A DNA stretch of 64,000 nt from Aerococcus viridans. GTDB lineage: Bacteria > Bacillota > Bacilli > Lactobacillales > Aerococcaceae. This document shows, one piece after another, positions 8,470-16,696 of this stretch. The notes beneath the pieces are model-generated. The model was given only the letters and a program-made list of their open reading frames with translations, was not told the DNA's origin and did no database searches. The stretch covers positions 18,581 to 82,580 of the forward strand of contig NZ_PNHQ01000009.1 of NCBI RefSeq assembly GCF_002871935.1. The letters run 5' to 3'. Both the position numbers and the translations under genes were made by a program. How positions within the stretch are numbered: the stretch's first letter is position 1; each line of letters opens with the position of its first letter.

Positions 8470-9489
8470 ATGACAGTAGATATCAAATGGGCAGAATTAG
8501 GTTTTGAATATATGAACTTGCCATACCGTTGGCGTGCCTATTGGAAAGATGGCGAATGGTATAAGAGTGGTTTGGAAACTGAAAATACGATTCAGATTGA
8601 AGAAGGGGCACCAATCTTACATTATGGACAAGGCGCTTTTGAAGGGTTGAAGGCATTTAAAACAAAAGAAGGTGATATCCAAATCTTTCGTCCTGACCAA
8701 AATGCGAAACGTTTAAATGCATCAGCAGCCCGTTTAGTGATGCCTGAAGTACCAGAAGAAGACTTTATTCACGCGGTTAAAGAAGTAGTTAAAGCCAATG
8801 CCGAATATGTGCCACCATATGGTACAGGTGCATCATTCTATCTTCGTCCAACTTTAATTGGCGTAGGAGACAATATTGGTGTACATGCAGCAAAAGAATA
8901 TATCTTTACAGTATTTGCCATGCCTGTTGGTCCTTACTTCAAGGGTGGAATGGTGCCAACAGCCTTTACAACATCTGAATTTGATCGTGCGGCACCTCAT
9001 GGTACAGGTGCAGCGAAGGTTGGCGGAAATTATGCGGGTAGTTTACAACCAGGTATCGAAGCCAGAGAAAAAGGTTATTCTGACGTTGTATATTTAGATC
9101 CGGCTACACATACAAAAATTGAAGAAGTAGGTTCTGCAAACTTCTTTGGGATTGAAAAAGATACCAATAAATTTGTAACCCCTAAGTCTCCTTCAATCTT
9201 ACCGTCAATCACTAAGTATTCATTACTTTGGTTAGCTCAACATCGTTTAGGCTTAGAAGTTGAAGAGGGCGATGTGTATATTGATGATTTAGACCGCTTT
9301 AGTGAAGCAGGAGCATGTGGTACAGCGGCTGTCATTTCACCAGTATCATTTATTACGCATAACGACCATAAACATGTATTCTATTCAGAAACTGAAGTAG
9401 GCCCAATCACAAAAAAATTGTATGATGAATTAGTGGGCATTCAAAATGGTGACGTTGAAGCACCTGAAGGTTGGATTGTTAAAGTTTAA
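8470..9489 (+). CDS. ilvE: Branched-chain amino acid aminotransferase
   Basis: Fold-type IV PLP enzyme moving amino groups between Leu/Ile/Val and 2-oxoglutarate. The start at 8470 is favoured over the ATG at 8461 because AAAGGATGA sits at a suitable distance. The 339 aa include HYGQGAFEGLKAF near the N-terminus, GTGAAKVGGNYAGSL with the PLP-binding Lys, and the GTAAVISPV turn near the end. It stands alone, without other ilv/leu genes, as in bacteria that use it mainly for amino-acid catabolism or flavour pathways. I see no T-box in the leader. Confidence 0.95.
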   Translation: MTVDIKWAELGFEYMNLPYRWRAYWKDGEWYKSGLETENTIQIEEGAPILHYGQGAFEGLKAFKTKEGDIQIFRPDQNAKRLNASAARLVMPEVPEEDFIHAVKEVVKANAEYVPPYGTGASFYLRPTLIGVGDNIGVHAAKEYIFTVFAMPVGPYFKGGMVPTAFTTSEFDRAAPHGTGAAKVGGNYAGSLQPGIEAREKGYSDVVYLDPATHTKIEEVGSANFFGIEKDTNKFVTPKSPSILPSITKYSLLWLAQHRLGLEVEEGDVYIDDLDRFSEAGACGTAAVISPVSFITHNDHKHVFYSETEVGPITKKLYDELVGIQNGDVEAPEGWIVKV

Positions 9490-9562
9490 ATCAGACTAGA
9501 ACGATCAATAGTGATTAGCCTATTAAAAAAATGAATTGTTTGTTTGATTTTGAATGAAATAT

Positions 9563-9606
9563 TAAAAGCATGAAAGGGATGTAATATTCCTTTCATGCTT
9601 TTTTGA
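9563..9606 (+). terminator. Terminator of ilvE
   Basis: Arms AAAAGCATGAAAGG and CCTTTCATGCTTTT around an 11-base loop, followed by Ts. Confidence 0.9.
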
Positions 9607-9610
9607 TATA

Positions 9611-9787
9611 CAAAAAGAAGGTGAGACAAAAGTCGTTTAGAATTGACGTACTGGACCAAAGGGCGAACAATAATGAAATATTATTGGCGTCATTTGGGAA
9701 GTATCGGACAATGCTGACTTTTGGAACTCAATTATAAACGTTCTTATATAGCAAAGAGAGGCTGAGATATTTTTGTCCCAGCCTCTT
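9611..9787. repeat. 177-bp dispersed intergenic repeat, copy B
   Basis: Second copy of the element at 1576-1752, same orientation and same length. The terminal hairpin (9757-9786, arms AGAGGCTG/CAGCCTCT) is retained, but the inner stem bases differ from copy A: each copy keeps one arm of what was probably GGAC/GTCC. It lies between the convergent ends of ilvE and ntd. Confidence 0.85.
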
Positions 9788-9797
9788 ATTTCTATTT

Positions 9798-10301
9798 TTA
9801 GATAACATCCATGTCTGGAAGTGGGTTTGTTGGGAAGTGATTGAAGTCATAGGTTGCTAATTCATTGATGTCAGTCATGAAGTAAGTACCGCCACGTGCA
9901 ATCATCAAGTTTAATTCTTTACCTTCTAAACCATTTTCACTTAATAAGACAACGATAGCTGGTTTGTGCATCGCACGCATAAAACCTAACTCAAAGGCTG
10001 TGCCGTCATCAACATTTTCAACATCATATAAGAAAACACCAGCATCTGCAGTATTCATTGCAGATAGGTCGTTTTGGTAAGTCGCTACTTGCCATTCAAA
10101 TGAACCAAAAATACCTTCTGGATCACGGTCAAAAGATGTATCTTTGTATTGGTGATCAAATGGGAAATGAACAACATCAACAGTTGGGTTTGCATTTAAA
10201 GCTTTTGTCGCTTCCTCTACACGGCGAACTTGGTCAGGATTGAAAAAAGGCGTTGCTAGATATAGCTTAGTGCTTGCTGAAATGTCTTTACGTTTATCCA
10301 A
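9798..10301 (-). CDS. ntd: Nucleoside 2-deoxyribosyltransferase
   Basis: Exchanges bases between 2-deoxyribonucleosides. The 167 aa fit the family (about 155-170). Motifs seen: KLYLATPFFN at 12-21 (nucleotide-like loop), ADAGVFLYD, and DDGTAFELGF at 98-107 with Glu104 as the expected nucleophile. It is the third gene of a minus-strand operon after a deoxynucleoside kinase and an HD phosphohydrolase, which fits a deoxynucleoside salvage role. The upstream promoter region carries NrdR-type boxes (11864-11910). Confidence 0.92.
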   Translation of the reverse strand: MDKRKDISASTKLYLATPFFNPDQVRRVEEATKALNANPTVDVVHFPFDHQYKDTSFDRDPEGIFGSFEWQVATYQNDLSAMNTADAGVFLYDVENVDDGTAFELGFMRAMHKPAIVVLLSENGLEGKELNLMIARGGTYFMTDINELATYDFNHFPTNPLPDMDVI

Positions 10302-10370
10302 TGATATAACCTCTTTCTTAAATTTAAAAATACTTGCTAATGATATTCTACAATAAATAATGTAAAATGT

Positions 10371-11036
10371 TTAAATATTTCCTTGCCATTCAGTCATAAA
10401 TTGGTCAAGAAATTGTCGCATAAAGAGTGTTCGTTCATGCGCAATCTCTTTACCAGCTTCTGTATTCATAGAATGTTCCAGTTTTAGTAGTTTTTCATAA
10501 AAATGATTAATTGCAGTGGAAGGATGGTTGCGATAATTATCCTTATTTTTCACGTCAATCACAGGGATATTTGGATTATAAATTTCATTATTAGCGTGAC
10601 CGCCATAGGCAAAAGTGCGCGCAATACCCATTGCACCAAGGGCATCGATTCGGTCTGCATCCTGAACATATTGGCCTTCAACTGACAAATCATACTGTGT
10701 AGTTAAGTTTTTTGAGTAGGACATATGTTGTATGGTATAAAGAATATTTTCTCGACTAGTTGGTGAAAGGTGTAACGTATCTAACAATTGTTCAACTTCC
10801 ATTTGGCTAAAAATAATATCTGAAACGAGCTTGTCATCGATTGTATCATGTAAATATGCAGCAGCTTCAATGACGATTAAAGCTTCAGTATTACCATCAC
10901 CATAATCTGCTATATACAAGGCTTTAGCGAGTTTAGCAACTCGGTCTGCATGCCAGTAATCATGACCAGTAGGGTCAAAAGCCATGCGTTCTCTTACAAA
11001 ATCTTGAATTTTCTTAAGTCGTATTACCATTTCCAT
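10371..11036 (-). CDS. HD-domain phosphohydrolase in deoxynucleoside salvage operon
   Basis: 221 aa. HD-superfamily metal ligands are visible: His29 (YWHADRV), His63-Asp64 (AAYLHDTIDD) and Asp128 (QDADRIDALGAMG). This is the YedJ/YpgQ-like group of HD hydrolases, whose members act on nucleotides or are uncharacterised. AAGGAG lies 8 bases before the ATG. It sits between the deoxynucleoside kinase (28 bases away) and ntd (69 bases), so a nucleotide or deoxynucleotide phosphatase function is plausible, but this is inference from context. Confidence 0.8.
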   Translation of the reverse strand: MEMVIRLKKIQDFVRERMAFDPTGHDYWHADRVAKLAKALYIADYGDGNTEALIVIEAAAYLHDTIDDKLVSDIIFSQMEVEQLLDTLHLSPTSRENILYTIQHMSYSKNLTTQYDLSVEGQYVQDADRIDALGAMGIARTFAYGGHANNEIYNPNIPVIDVKNKDNYRNHPSTAINHFYEKLLKLEHSMNTEAGKEIAHERTLFMRQFLDQFMTEWQGNI

Positions 11037-11064
11037 TTGTTCATCTCCTTAAACAAACAGTTTG

Positions 11065-11739
11065 CTATTCAAATGCGTCAGCAGTCACAATATCATTTGC
11101 AATCATAAAGTTTTTAATATCTTGAATTAAGACATGTTGATGGTGGGGATACTTGACTAAGTCATATTTTTCCATATCAATGAACATCACTTTAGATTGA
11201 TGATAGTGATTTTTCACCCAATTATCATAACCAGACCATAAGCGGTGGTAATAGTCGATAAGTTCTTCCCCTTGTTCAAAGTCACGTCCACGATTATTTA
11301 TGCGGGTCATAACAGTTTCAAAAGAACCATGTAGATATAGCATTAAATCAGGATGCTTGCGCGGAATTTCGGATAATTCTTCCATCATATTACGAGATAG
11401 ATTTTCGTAAATTGAAAATTCTTCTTCACTAATACGTCCAATATCAGTATTCACTCTTGCAAAGTACCAATCTTCAAAAATCGATCGGTCTAAAACCGAC
11501 TTATCTTCCCTAGAAGCTTGCTTGATTGTTTTAAATCGTGAATTCAAAAAATCTAATTGTGTTAAAAATGGATAACGCTTCAGCAATTGCTCTTCTGGAC
11601 TGGCTTTGTAAAAATAGGGCAGCATAATGTTATCTTCAACTGATTCATAGAAGGGTTTAAAGTCTAATTCATCTCTGATTAAATTTGTGACGGTGGTTTT
11701 ACCTAGTCCGATCATCCCACCAACGGTTATCATTGTCAT
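11065..11739 (-). CDS. Deoxynucleoside kinase (dGK/dAK/dCK type), second paralogue
   Basis: 224 aa with P-loop GGMIGLGKTT (7-16), YESVEDN with the catalytic-type Glu32, DRS at 84-86, and a lid region NNRGRDFEQ. AGGAG precedes the ATG by 7 bases. It is the first gene of the kinase-HD-ntd operon. In lactobacilli, paired dAK/dGK subunits form heterodimers, so this protein and the one at 2794-3447 could be partners despite being 7.6 kb apart; that is an inference. Confidence 0.9.
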   Translation of the reverse strand: MTMITVGGMIGLGKTTVTNLIRDELDFKPFYESVEDNIMLPYFYKASPEEQLLKRYPFLTQLDFLNSRFKTIKQASREDKSVLDRSIFEDWYFARVNTDIGRISEEEFSIYENLSRNMMEELSEIPRKHPDLMLYLHGSFETVMTRINNRGRDFEQGEELIDYYHRLWSGYDNWVKNHYHQSKVMFIDMEKYDLVKYPHHQHVLIQDIKNFMIANDIVTADAFE

Positions 11740-11863
11740 TATATAACTCCTAACTTTTAAAAAAAGAAAACCTTTTATTGGTAAAGGTATCTTAGTGTAA
11801 TCATATGTGAACTGTTTTTGTCATGAGTAGTGTCTTCTTGCTATACCATGAAAAAAGCACATA

Positions 11864-11910
11864 ACACAATATATAGTGTTTGTATAACAATAATATAACA
11901 TATATAGTAC
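11864..11910 (-). promoter_or_regulatory. Tandem NrdR-type boxes at the deoxynucleoside salvage operon
   Basis: Box 1 (11864-11879) is ACACAATATATAGTGT, a perfect match to the NrdR consensus as I know it. Box 2 (11895-11910, ATAACATATATAGTAC) is weaker, about 11 of 16. Their centres are 31 bp apart, the same as the pair before nrdH (40778-40824). They overlap the predicted minus-strand promoter of the kinase-HD-ntd operon. NrdR represses ribonucleotide reductase genes when dATP is high. Confidence 0.65.
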
Positions 11911-11919
11911 TTCATACAA
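11892..11919 (-). promoter_or_regulatory. Candidate promoter of the dNK-HD-ntd operon
   Basis: On the minus strand, TTGTAT (11919-11914), a 16-bp spacer and TATATT (11897-11892). The weaker NrdR-type box lies within it and the perfect box just downstream, a layout suited to repression. It is about 150 bases from the kinase start. Confidence 0.5.
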
Positions 11920-12017
11920 GAGGCATTTATAATGATGCAAGGGTCAAAAAGTAAAAGAAAAGAAAGATACTTCTCTGTATTTTATAAATTTCAGTGATAA
12001 GAAATTTCAGGACGCCA

Positions 12018-12048
12018 TTACCTATCCCTTTTAAGATAGGATAGGTAA
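12018..12048. repeat. 10-bp perfect inverted repeat before the copB promoter
   Basis: Arms TTACCTATCC and GGATAGGTAA with an 11-base spacer, ending 6 bases before the -35 hexamer. No T tract follows on either strand, so an operator-like role is as likely as a terminator. Confidence 0.5.
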
Positions 12049-12054
12049 AACTAT

Positions 12055-12083
12055 TTGCATTTTCAAAAGAATAAAACTATACT
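12055..12083 (+). promoter_or_regulatory. copB promoter
   Basis: TTGCAT, 17-bp spacer, TATACT. The cop box lies 14 bases downstream of the -10. Confidence 0.7.
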
Positions 12084-12096
12084 AGAATTAAGTACA

Positions 12097-12112
12097 GTTT
12101 ACAAATGTAAAC
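12097..12112. promoter_or_regulatory. CopY-type cop box
   Basis: GTTTACAAATGTAAAC contains the cop-box core TACANNTGTA within a fully symmetrical 7-2-7 repeat. CopY repressors bind such sites and release them on copper excess. Only one box is evident, and no copY gene is in the window. Confidence 0.8.
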
Positions 12113-12159
12113 ATAATTTACGATTATATAGTGATTACATAGTATGGAGGTAGAGAATA

Positions 12160-14283
12160 TTGGATAAAGATAATAATGCAAAACATCATCACAATATGCA
12201 CCATGATCATGGCAACGAACATATGCATCACGAAGAGCATAACCATAACCACCATGATCATAGTGGTCACGGTGATCACGGTGGTCACGGTGATCACGGT
12301 GGTCATGGACATGGTGGACATGGCGCTCATATGATGGCTGATTTTAAGCAACGTTTCTGGGTAGTGTTGGTATTATCTATCCCGTTAGCAATTATTGCAC
12401 CTATGTCGATGCACTTGCTTGGTTATCATATTGATTTTCCTGGGCAAGGGCTTTTAGAATTTGGCCTTGCTACTATTGTATTCTTTTACGGAGGTAAACC
12501 CTTCTTAAGTCATGCTTGGCATGAATTGAAATCAGGGGTTCCGGGTATGATGATGCTGATTTCTCTAGCGATTGTCGCAGCTTATGTCTATTCGGTTTTA
12601 ACCACCTTCTTCATTAGTGGCATGAACTATTATTTTGAACTTGCTAGCTTGATATTGATTATGTTGGCGGGACATTACATTGAGATGAAGGCGCAAATGT
12701 CAGCTGGTAATGCCGTTGAATCACTAGCCAAGCTCTTACCATCAGATGCTGAAGTGATTCATGAAGACGGATCAACAAGTGAAGTAAAAGTCGACCAATT
12801 GAAGAAGGGCGACCGTATCTTCATCCGGCCAGGTGCGAAGATTCCTATCGACGCTACAGTTTATGAAGGGCATTCTGAAGTAGATGAATCAATGTTGACT
12901 GGCGAATCTGTCCCCGTATTAAAAGAAGCGGGTGCGCAGATTGTTGGGGGTGCTATTAATGGGGATGGTATTCTAAAAGCTACTGTAACGAAAACGGGTA
13001 CAGATACTTATTTAGCGCAAATTATTAACTTAGTTACTGACGCGCAAGCACAAAAATCTAAGGCACAATCAATTGCTGATGTTTGGGCTAAATATCTATT
13101 TTATATCGCTTTAGTTGCAGGGATTATCGCCTTTGTTGCGTGGACGGGTGTTGACGGTTATTTAATGGGCTTACAGTTTATGGTAGCAACCTTTGTTATT
13201 GCCTGTCCGCATGCACTTGGGCTGGCAGTTCCCTTGGTAAATGCTGAATCTACGTCCTTAGCTGCTGAATCTGGTTTATTTATTCAAAACCGTATCGCTT
13301 TTGAAGATGCACATAAGATTGATAAGATCGTTTTTGATAAAACAGGTACTCTTACTCAAGGTGAATTTGGGGTAGATGAGATTACTGTGATGGATGATAA
13401 GTTTAATGAAACGTCTCTTTTGCAAATTGTCTACGCGATTGAAAGTCAATCTGAGCATCCAATTGCTCGAGGTATCGTGAAAGAAGCTGAAAGTAGAAAG
13501 CTTGAAAAATTACAGGTTGCTGATTATCACAATTTAACCGGTAAGGGGCTTGAAGGGACTGTAAATGGGAAAAACATTCAAATCCTCAGTCCGAAAGCTA
13601 CTAGACAAGCAGGTTATACATTTGATGAAGCAGCCTTTGAAGCTTCTGCTTCTAAAGGTAGAACCATTGTCTTTGTCATCTATGACCAGGTGCTAGTGGG
13701 TGCTATTGCAGTATCCGATATTGTTCGTGAAGAGGCTAAAGCAGTGGTAGCTGAATTGCAAAATAAAGGCATTCAAGTATTGATGTTAACCGGTGATAAC
13801 CAACAAGTTGCAGATTCAGTAGGAGAAACACTTCATTTAGATGGTGTCTTCGCAGAAGTTTTATCAGATGAAAAAGCCGACAAAATCAAATCACTACAAG
13901 CTGACGGTGGACGTGTTGCTATGGTTGGTGATGGTGTTAACGATGCGCCAGCTCTCGCGCAAGCTGATTTAGGAATTGCTATTGGTGCAGGGACAGATGT
14001 AGCAAGGGAAACAGGTGATATCATCTTGGTTGATTCAAATATCCATGATGTTTTAAATATCCTGAACCTATCAAAAGCAACCAAACAAAAAATTAACCAA
14101 AACCTTATGTGGGGAGCGGGCTATAATGTGGTGGCTATTCCACTAGCGGCTGGTGTGTTAGCTGGATTAGGTATTGTCCTTGGACCAGCTTTGTCAGCTA
14201 TTATTATGTCCTTGTCTACCGTTGTCTGTGCAGTGAATGCACGGATGTTGCATCGTACTTATAAGAAGGTGCAGAACAAATAA
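12160..14283 (+). CDS. copB: CopB-type copper/silver-exporting P1B-ATPase
   Basis: 707 aa. The first 58 residues are a His-rich metal-binding tail. Then come the membrane domain with ACPHALGL (CPH signature at 349-351, as in CopB rather than CPC of CopA), TGES (247-250), DKTGT (393-397) and GDGVNDAPALAQADLG. It pumps copper or silver out of the cell at the membrane. The start is TTG with GGAGG upstream. A promoter with a cop box precedes it, so copper induction through CopY is expected. It is not accompanied by copY, copA or copZ here. Confidence 0.92.
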   Translation: MDKDNNAKHHHNMHHDHGNEHMHHEEHNHNHHDHSGHGDHGGHGDHGGHGHGGHGAHMMADFKQRFWVVLVLSIPLAIIAPMSMHLLGYHIDFPGQGLLEFGLATIVFFYGGKPFLSHAWHELKSGVPGMMMLISLAIVAAYVYSVLTTFFISGMNYYFELASLILIMLAGHYIEMKAQMSAGNAVESLAKLLPSDAEVIHEDGSTSEVKVDQLKKGDRIFIRPGAKIPIDATVYEGHSEVDESMLTGESVPVLKEAGAQIVGGAINGDGILKATVTKTGTDTYLAQIINLVTDAQAQKSKAQSIADVWAKYLFYIALVAGIIAFVAWTGVDGYLMGLQFMVATFVIACPHALGLAVPLVNAESTSLAAESGLFIQNRIAFEDAHKIDKIVFDKTGTLTQGEFGVDEITVMDDKFNETSLLQIVYAIESQSEHPIARGIVKEAESRKLEKLQVADYHNLTGKGLEGTVNGKNIQILSPKATRQAGYTFDEAAFEASASKGRTIVFVIYDQVLVGAIAVSDIVREEAKAVVAELQNKGIQVLMLTGDNQQVADSVGETLHLDGVFAEVLSDEKADKIKSLQADGGRVAMVGDGVNDAPALAQADLGIAIGAGTDVARETGDIILVDSNIHDVLNILNLSKATKQKINQNLMWGAGYNVVAIPLAAGVLAGLGIVLGPALSAIIMSLSTVVCAVNARMLHRTYKKVQNK
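12265..12300 (+). repeat. Two perfect 18-bp tandem units in the His-rich region of copB
   Basis: GGTCACGGTGATCACGGT occurs twice in a row, giving GHGDHG twice, followed by a diverged third unit. Being a multiple of three, copy-number change would keep the frame. Confidence 0.9.
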
Positions 14284-14554
14284 ATTAGAGTAGAAATGAT
14301 GTACATGCTAAATAGTGTTTCCTATTAGTATTATCATTACTATGCCAAAATTTGATTAATTTATTAAAAGGTACTCTTTGAGAAAACCGTGTAATTCATT
14401 ACATGGATGAACCAAGTTCTAGGGCGCCCGTCATTGTATTGAGTTAATTGATGTGAATATCGCACGATGTTGAAGAATGACTTGTTTCAACGATACGCTT
14501 GAGAATTCCTATTTTGATGAAAAAACCATTATTATAAAGGCCATAAATGATATA
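14284..14554. other. Gene-free stretch between copB and the dha operon
   Basis: No supported gene. A short palindrome TGTAATTCATTACA lies at 14390-14403; I cannot assign it to a regulator. Confidence 0.5.
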
Positions 14555-14593
14555 AAAACCCCTTTTGACACCAAAATGTCAGAAGGGGTTTTG
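14555..14593. terminator. Bidirectional terminator between copB and dhaL
   Basis: Arms AAAACCCCTTTTGACA and TGTCAGAAGGGGTTTT; T-rich on both strands. It ends the dha operon on the minus strand and could also stop copB read-through. Confidence 0.85.
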
Positions 14594-14602
14594 TAATAAC
14601 GA

Positions 14603-15187
14603 TTAAACATTTGCCTGGATTAAGGCTTCAAATAAGTATTTACTTGATTCGGCTCCTGGATCCGGTTCACCAATAGACCGTTCCCCATAGTAAGAAGCAC
14701 GACCTTTTGTTGCTTTAAGCTCAGTCGTTTTAGCAGAAGCCTCATCTAAAACCTCTTGATTTAAGCTATTAGCTTTAAGGGCTTCAACTGCCGGATGCCA
14801 AATATCAACCATCGTTTTTTCACCAGGTTCTGCTTTACCTCTTTGTTGAATTTTATCTAACCCAGCTGCAAAAATATCCGCGATATTATCTGAGTTCTTA
14901 GCTGTTGTTGCCATAGCTAGGAAAGCAGAACCATATAACGGACCGGATGCACCACCAATCTTACTCATGAGGGTTTGTGCAACAGTCATAAAAAGAGCAG
15001 ATACATCCTCAGATTGTTTATTTTTTAAGGCTTCCTTAGTCGCAACTGCACCGCGAGCCATATTGTTACCGTGGTCTCCGTCACCGATTTTTTGGTCTAA
15101 ATCAGATAAATAAGCTTTTTCTTCTATTAAACGGTCAAACCATTGGTCTAACCAAGTCATTGTTTCATTTACATCCATATATGACAT
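14603..15187 (-). CDS. dhaL: Dihydroxyacetone kinase ADP-binding subunit DhaL
   Basis: 194 aa. The conserved IGDGDHGNNMARG segment (residues about 34-46) supplies the Asp ligands for the two Mg ions that hold the tightly bound ADP; GGASGPLYGSAFL and GRASYYGERSIGEPDPGA are also family hallmarks. It carries phosphate from DhaM to DHA bound on DhaK. It is the last gene of the dhaM-dhaK-dhaL operon, 15 bases after dhaK. Confidence 0.95.
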   Translation of the reverse strand: MSYMDVNETMTWLDQWFDRLIEEKAYLSDLDQKIGDGDHGNNMARGAVATKEALKNKQSEDVSALFMTVAQTLMSKIGGASGPLYGSAFLAMATTAKNSDNIADIFAAGLDKIQQRGKAEPGEKTMVDIWHPAVEALKANSLNQEVLDEASAKTTELKATKGRASYYGERSIGEPDPGAESSKYLFEALIQANV

Positions 15188-15202
15188 CCTCTCTTAACTA
15201 AA

Positions 15203-16195
15203 CTATCCCCAGGCAGCAGTATTTACCGGTGCTTGTAGTGCTTGTACCCAGTCAGTATCTTCGACTTTTAGCAAGGTTAGAGACGCCCCCTGCATTTCCA
15301 GTGAGGTCATCAAGTCTCCTACCTTCACAAAATCAATTTCTAGCCCTTCATCTGCCAACTGTTCTTGAATATCATTCCAGAATAGGTAAAGTTCCATTAA
15401 TGGAGTACCCCCCATCCCATTGACCAATACAGCGAAACGGTCTCCAGCTGACCAGCTGAATTCTTCTTTTAGTCGGCCAATTAATTCCGCAGCCATTTCT
15501 TTTGCAGGCTTGATTTTCTCACGACGGTAACCTGGTTCTCCGTGAATCCCAATACCATATTCAAATTCATCATTTGCAATGTCAAAACCTGGTTTCCCTA
15601 CCTCAGGAACGGTTGCAGCTGTCAAAGCAAGACCGATAGATTTAAGATTGTCATTCACCTTTTCTGCAATGGCTTTTAAGTCACTTAGAGATTTACCGTG
15701 ATCTGCGTAGTAGCCTAGGATTTTATGCATGAAGACTGTTCCGGCAATCCCGCGGCGACCGGCAGTATAAGTAGAATCTTCCATAGCGATATCGTCATCC
15801 ACGATGATTGCGGCGGTTTCAATACCTTCAGCTTCCGCAAATTCTTGAGCGATTTCAAAGTTCATCACATCTCCGGTATAGTTTTTGATGACTACGAAGA
15901 CACCAGCCCCATTATCAGCAGCTTTTATCCCTTCTAAAATTTGGTCTGGTGTTGGGGAAGTAAAGACCTCTCCAGAAACGGCAGCTGATAGCATCCCTTT
16001 ACCGACGAAACCTGCGTGACTCGGTTCGTGTCCAGATCCACCACCAGAAACAATACCCACAATATCAGGCGTTTCTACTGTCCGGTATAGGACTTGAGTA
16101 TCTGGCACTTGGGCAAGAATATCCGCATGGGCACTGGCTAAACCTTTGACCATTTGGCTGACAACATCACCGGGCTGGTTGATAATTTTTTTCAT
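15203..16195 (-). CDS. dhaK: Dihydroxyacetone kinase substrate-binding subunit DhaK
   Basis: 330 aa, normal for the PTS-dependent enzyme. GIVSGGGSGHEPSHAGFVGKG is the dihydroxyacetone-binding N-terminal loop; IGIHGEPGYRR contains the His that forms the hemiaminal with DHA. It converts dihydroxyacetone to DHAP together with DhaL, using PEP through the PTS rather than ATP. AAGGAGG precedes the start. It lies between dhaM and dhaL; no glycerol dehydrogenase gene is adjacent. Confidence 0.95.
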   Translation of the reverse strand: MKKIINQPGDVVSQMVKGLASAHADILAQVPDTQVLYRTVETPDIVGIVSGGGSGHEPSHAGFVGKGMLSAAVSGEVFTSPTPDQILEGIKAADNGAGVFVVIKNYTGDVMNFEIAQEFAEAEGIETAAIIVDDDIAMEDSTYTAGRRGIAGTVFMHKILGYYADHGKSLSDLKAIAEKVNDNLKSIGLALTAATVPEVGKPGFDIANDEFEYGIGIHGEPGYRREKIKPAKEMAAELIGRLKEEFSWSAGDRFAVLVNGMGGTPLMELYLFWNDIQEQLADEGLEIDFVKVGDLMTSLEMQGASLTLLKVEDTDWVQALQAPVNTAAWG

Positions 16196-16271
16196 GAAAA
16201 AACCTCCTTAGGGATTAGACAATATAGTTATCATCAACAATTTTAAATAATATAAGCACACGTGAGAATGC

Positions 16272-16658
16272 TTAGCTTTGTTCCTTAATGGCTACTAAAA
16301 TCTGCTCTGGTGTCCGGTTGATCGTCGATTGAACAGCACCTATGTAAGCACCTTCTACAAGAGGACCTTCAACTAAATGAACATGGGCTTTTAGGTCATC
16401 TTCGACGAAGTCTAGGGCAGTTTCAGCAGATAAGACGGCAGACCCCATATCCGTAAAGATGAAGATTTCTTTATCCGAATTGGCAAAAATGGCATCTGTT
16501 ATCTTACTTACGGATGTACCTATCTCACCATCATCGGTACCACCTGCAGATATGACTGAAAAGGTATTGTTATCATCAGGTACCATGGTTTCAAGCAATT
16601 CTTTTAAACCTTCTGTGATGGTTTGACTATGGGACACTAATATTAATAGATTTGTCAT
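16272..16658 (-). CDS. dhaM: Phosphotransfer subunit DhaM of PTS-dependent dihydroxyacetone kinase
   Basis: 128 aa, only the EIIA(man)-like domain as in Gram-positive DhaM; no HPr or EI-like domains. LVSHSQTITEGLKELL holds the active His (near residue 9). GGTDDGEIGTS and FTDMGSAVLSAE are conserved. It takes phosphate from HPr and passes it to DhaL-ADP. First gene of the minus-strand operon; a cre-like site lies 39 bases upstream. Confidence 0.93.
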   Translation of the reverse strand: MTNLLILVSHSQTITEGLKELLETMVPDDNNTFSVISAGGTDDGEIGTSVSKITDAIFANSDKEIFIFTDMGSAVLSAETALDFVEDDLKAHVHLVEGPLVEGAYIGAVQSTINRTPEQILVAIKEQS

Positions 16659-16696
16659 ATGCGAAAGCCTCCAAATGTAAGTTACTTCAAATTATC

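Noticed and set aside
12124..12351. Minus-strand frame opposite the CopB His-rich repeats
   Set aside because: It is a shadow of the repetitive coding DNA.
14390..14403. Palindrome TGTAATTCATTACA after copB
   Set aside because: It does not fit the cop box or another site I can name and is not at a promoter.
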